From CAZMGG01 sp964565715 (GTDB lineage Bacteria; Planctomycetota; UBA1135; UBA2386): 51,500 nt of DNA. Numbering within the stretch: the first letter of the stretch is position 1; every line of letters begins with the position of its first letter. The position numbers were made by a program, and so were the translations under genes. Shown here in pieces: positions 48,739-51,500 of this stretch. The notes under the pieces are model-generated. The model worked only from the letters and a program-made list of their open reading frames with translations, searched no databases and was not told the origin of the DNA. The stretch covers positions 1 through 51,500 of the forward strand of contig CAZMGG010000026.1 of the NCBI GenBank assembly GCA_964565715.1. The letters are read 5' to 3'.

Positions 48739-49977
48739 ATGCGCCACACCCTCGCCGTCGCCGTCGTCCTCGTCGCCGCCATCCCGTCCCTGCTGCCGGC
48801 CCAGGTGGTCCGCGGCGGCGACCTGGTCACCACCAACTACTCGTCGCCCTCAGCCGTCTTCCGCGTCGACCATCTCGGCAACGTCACCACGCTGCACGCC
48901 GGCGCGCCCCTGTCCGGTCCCGCCGGCATCACGGTGGCCCAGAACCGCGACGTGATCGTCGCCGACTTCGGCTCCAGCAGCCTGGTGCGGATCGACGCCA
49001 CCACCGGCGCGGCCAGCGTCATCGCCGGCGGTCTCGGCGGCCCGCTGCGGGTGGCCGAGCTGCGGGACGGCGACTTCGTCGTCACCTCCAACAGCGGCCG
49101 CTCGCTGCTGCGCGTCACGCCCGCCGGCGCGGTCACCACGCTGGCCAGCGGCGCACCGTTCAACCGGCCGTTCGGCGTGATGACCGAGCCCGACGGCAAC
49201 CTGCTGGTGGCCGACGACCTCGGCCGCCGCCTGCACCGCGTGGATCCGATCACCGGCGCCATCACCACCCTGGTGAACGGCGGCCTGCTGCGCCTGCCCC
49301 AGGGCATCGCCCTGTTCCCGAACGGCGACCTGGCGGTGATCGACGGCGTGGTGGACTGCGTCTTCCGCGTCGACCGCAGCACCAACGCGGTGACGACCTG
49401 GGTGCCGACGGCGGCGCTCGGCGTCAATCCCGAGGGCATCGTCGACGACGGCGCCGGCGGCTTCTTCGTCTGCCATTCGGGCTCGCCGGGCGGCAACGGC
49501 ATCCGCGTGATCGACGCCACCGGCAACGCCAGCGCCGCCACCGGCGCGGCGGCGTGGACCAATCCCGAGGACACGGCGCGGGTGCCGCTGCTGAGCGGGC
49601 CGCGCACCCTGCTGAGCGGCCCCGGCGGGCTCGGCACGTTCAGCGTCGACGCGCCGGGCTCGGCCAACGAGTTCTACACCCTGATCCTGTCGGGCTCGGT
49701 GCATCCGGGCTGGAACCTGCCGGCGCCGGATCCGCGCGCGCTGTTCTTGAACGTCGATCCGTTCTTCCTGGCCACCGTCGGGCAGAACTCGCCGCCGTTC
49801 ACCGTGGGCTGGACCGGTTTCCTGGACGCCGGCGGCCGCGCCACCGCCACGGTGGACCTGCGCGTGTTCGGGCCGGGCTTCCTCAGCGGCCTGCGGGTCT
49901 ACCAGCAGGGCCTGACGATGACGCCGCAGCTGCAGATGCGGAGCGCGACCAACGTGCTGCGGCTGGACTTCCCGTAG
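48739..49977 (+). CDS. Secreted NHL-like beta-propeller with shared C-terminal signature
   Basis: A 412-residue exported protein: signal MRHTLAVAVVLVAAIPSLLPA. Residues ~25-260 hold NHL/SMP-30-like propeller units: GPAGITVAQNRDVIVADFGSSSLVRID, RPFGVMTEPDGNLLVADDLGRRLHRVD and LPQGIALFPNGDLAVIDGVVD. Residues ~295-412 form the C-terminal module (SGSVHPGWNLPAPDP, GLRVYQQGLTM, ATNVLRLDF). GGAG 7 bases before the ATG supports the start. It probably binds a ligand or displays at the surface; function is unproven. Confidence 0.82.
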   Translation: MRHTLAVAVVLVAAIPSLLPAQVVRGGDLVTTNYSSPSAVFRVDHLGNVTTLHAGAPLSGPAGITVAQNRDVIVADFGSSSLVRIDATTGAASVIAGGLGGPLRVAELRDGDFVVTSNSGRSLLRVTPAGAVTTLASGAPFNRPFGVMTEPDGNLLVADDLGRRLHRVDPITGAITTLVNGGLLRLPQGIALFPNGDLAVIDGVVDCVFRVDRSTNAVTTWVPTAALGVNPEGIVDDGAGGFFVCHSGSPGGNGIRVIDATGNASAATGAAAWTNPEDTARVPLLSGPRTLLSGPGGLGTFSVDAPGSANEFYTLILSGSVHPGWNLPAPDPRALFLNVDPFFLATVGQNSPPFTVGWTGFLDAGGRATATVDLRVFGPGFLSGLRVYQQGLTMTPQLQMRSATNVLRLDFP

Positions 49978-49990
49978 GGCCGCGGGCCCC

Positions 49991-50140
49991 TCAGTCCTGC
50001 CGCGGCGGCCGCACCCGGCAGCCGCCCGATCCCGGCAGCAGGCTCGCCAGCAGCATGCCGACCAGCATCGCCACCACCAATGCGCCGGGCAGGCCGGCGA
50101 AGAACTCCAGGCCGGCGCCGATCAGGACGCCGAGGACCAC
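49991..50140 (-). CDS. Possible small membrane protein, start uncertain
   Basis: A 49-codon frame from GTG 50140 to TGA at 49991 encodes VVLGVLIGAGLEFFAGLPGA, LVVAMLVGMLLASLLP and a short Cys/Arg tail, a likely two-helix or hairpin membrane peptide. The frame is open further upstream to a TGA at about 50171, with a plausible lead-in (SLNSPRRIAVVV), but no good start codon or ribosome site is seen there. It could be a truncated gene remnant. The rest of 49978-50232 shows nothing else. Confidence 0.3.
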   Translation of the reverse strand: MVLGVLIGAGLEFFAGLPGALVVAMLVGMLLASLLPGSGGCRVRPPRQD

Positions 50141-50232
50141 GACCGCGATCCGCCGGGGGCTGTTGAGGCTTCAGAGCATGCGGCCATGAGAAGCAAGTGG
50201 CGGACCGTCCGCCAGCAATGCCCCACGACAGG

Positions 50233-51390
50233 TCACCGCCTGGTCCACCAGAACGCCATCGCAATCGCGGTGAGCCCCACGCCGACGATCCAGCCCAAGC
50301 GATGCCAGACGTCCCGACTGGGCGGAAAGGCCATGGTCCACGCCGACACCATCGCCCCGGCGAGGAAGAGAGGCGGCGCGCATGCCGCGATGGCGAGGAG
50401 ATCAGGCCGGTCCCCAAGCGAGCCCACCATCGCCAGCAGGCCGCCGACGACGAGCAGGACCAGCAGCCCCGCAGCGAACCGGCATTGGACCGGGCCAAGC
50501 GCACGGCGGCCATCCGCATGGGCGAGCAGCAGCAGGTTGCCGGCCACTGGCACCAGCACTGCGACCACCAGGAATGCGCGGAGCACTGGCTCGCTCCACC
50601 GCAGAAGAGTCATCACGAACGCCACACAGGCGATGATGATGATCCGGGTCTGATCCGCACGGGCCAGGGCCCGGAGGATCCACCAACGCGGCCGCAGGCC
50701 GATCCGGTAGAGCCAGTTCCGGGCCCGCAGGGCCTCCAGCAGCCCCTGCCGTCCCTGCTCGTGCTCCGGATCGAGCCGCAGGGCGGTGCGGAAGCTCTCC
50801 GTCGCCGCCGCCGCCCGGCCCGCCGTCAGTTCCAGCCAGCCCGCCTGCGCATGCAGGTTGGGATCGTCGGGATCGAGGGCGAGCCCCGTGGTCAGCGCCG
50901 CCGAGGCATCCGCCTCACGACCGAGAAGCACCTTGGCGATGGCGAGGAGGCGCCAGCCCTCGGCACTCGGCGCCAGCGACAGCGCCCGCTCGGCCGCTGC
51001 CAACGCCTTCCTGCCGTCCCGGAGCTCCGACGCGACGTGGGCGCTCAACTCCCACACCAGGGCATCATCCGGGTCGCGCATCACCGCGTCCGCCGCCGAA
51101 CGCCCGGCCGCGGCCAGTTCGCCGCGCGCCAGATGGATGACGCCCAGCACGCGGTGGGGCTCCGCCACCTCCGGCGAGGATGCCACCGCGGCCCGGGCAT
51201 GGTCGAGCGCCGCTGCCGAACGACCAGATCCCAGATCGGCCAATGCCAGCAGCAGCAGCGCGTCCGTGTCCTCGGGATCCTGGGCCAGGAGCCGGCCGGC
51301 GGCAGCGGCTGCCTCGGCCCAGCGCCGGACCGTCAGCAGCGCCCGGATCCCCTCCAGGACCCGCATACGCTCGGCGGCACCCGACTGCAT
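50233..51390 (-). CDS. TPR protein with C-terminal membrane domain
   Basis: A 385-residue protein. Residues 1-225 hold five to six tetratricopeptide repeats (RAALDHARAAVASSPEVAEPH and others: VLGVIHLARGELAAAGRSA, ELSAHVASELRDGRKALAAAE, LAIAKVLLGREADASAALT, AGWLELTAGRAAAATESFR). Residues ~260-385 hold four membrane segments (IIIIACVAFVMTLL, AFLVVAVLVPVAGNLLLLA, GLLVLLVVGGLLAMVGSL, LGWIVGVGLTAIAMAFWW). It is a membrane TPR scaffold of unknown role. MQSGAAERMRV was chosen as start; MRVLEGI (51366) is possible. Bases 51391-51500 show no further gene. Confidence 0.75.
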   Translation of the reverse strand: MQSGAAERMRVLEGIRALLTVRRWAEAAAAAGRLLAQDPEDTDALLLLALADLGSGRSAAALDHARAAVASSPEVAEPHRVLGVIHLARGELAAAGRSAADAVMRDPDDALVWELSAHVASELRDGRKALAAAERALSLAPSAEGWRLLAIAKVLLGREADASAALTTGLALDPDDPNLHAQAGWLELTAGRAAAATESFRTALRLDPEHEQGRQGLLEALRARNWLYRIGLRPRWWILRALARADQTRIIIIACVAFVMTLLRWSEPVLRAFLVVAVLVPVAGNLLLLAHADGRRALGPVQCRFAAGLLVLLVVGGLLAMVGSLGDRPDLLAIAACAPPLFLAGAMVSAWTMAFPPSRDVWHRLGWIVGVGLTAIAMAFWWTRR

Positions 51391-51500
51391 GGGGCGGGAT
51401 CGTGCCGGACGACCGTCTGGCGCGCCAGGGGCGCCCAGCTCCCTCCAGCCCCCTTGAACCAGCGGCCCGCCGGCGCACACTTTGCGCCCCAAAACCCCAC

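Noticed and set aside
1..51500. CRISPR arrays, IS elements or prophage
   Set aside because: No regularly spaced direct repeats, transposase, integrase or structural phage genes were seen.

Overview
The window is very GC-rich, densely packed bacterial DNA with no plasmid, phage or IS genes. Several traits point to a Planctomycetota-like genome: Ser/Thr kinases next to ECF sigma factors, a caspase-like peptidase, many signal-peptide and lipoprotein genes, and large secreted beta-proteins (kelch, beta-helix, beta-propeller, M64 peptidase). Five of the secreted proteins end in a similar C-terminal signature. This taxonomic guess is an inference; no rRNA gene is present.

Layout. 1-2.2 kb (minus): fchA-like cyclodeaminase, gpmI (interrupted by a 10-N assembly gap) and the start of a secreted protein, all translationally coupled. 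2.3-5.2 kb: two lipoproteins, a DUF3332-like lipoprotein and a DUF389 membrane protein. 5.3-9.8 kb: threonine synthase, metallophosphoesterase, M19 dipeptidase, and an unknown two-domain protein. 9.9-15.5 kb (plus): glcD, an orphan DNA methyltransferase, glcE, glcF and a TPR protein, every junction a 4-base start/stop overlap. 15.5-18.2 kb (minus): two secreted proteins. 18.2-18.6 kb: the longest gene-free stretch, holding a likely structured RNA with a strong intrinsic terminator just ahead of a cobalamin adenosyltransferase. 19.1-25.1 kb: TfoX/YjbR-like protein, proline dehydrogenase, beta-helix protein and two coupled glycosyltransferases with helical-repeat tails.

25-32 kb: a signalling island with a transmembrane Ser/Thr kinase (minus), a secreted caspase-like protease (plus), an ECF sigma factor (minus) and a large EF-hand-like membrane protein (plus). 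32-37.3 kb: a DUS3-like dihydrouridine synthase, an M64 metallopeptidase operon, a DUF971 plus methyltransferase-like pair, and mobA. 37.3-40 kb: small membrane, secreted and lipoprotein genes. 40-45.9 kb (minus): ECF sigma, kinase-TPR, YihY/BrkB, ankyrin and methyltransferase genes in one run. 46-51.5 kb: two large secreted proteins, an MBL hydrolase and a TPR membrane protein.

Non-coding signals: a repeated CTAG-containing -10-like box close to many start codons; two 29-nt AT-rich palindromes at gene 3' ends; and several long GC-rich hairpins. The most notable items are the candidate RNA before the cobalamin adenosyltransferase, the palindrome pair, the shared C-terminal signature, the kinase/caspase/sigma island and the methyltransferase inside the glycolate oxidase operon.
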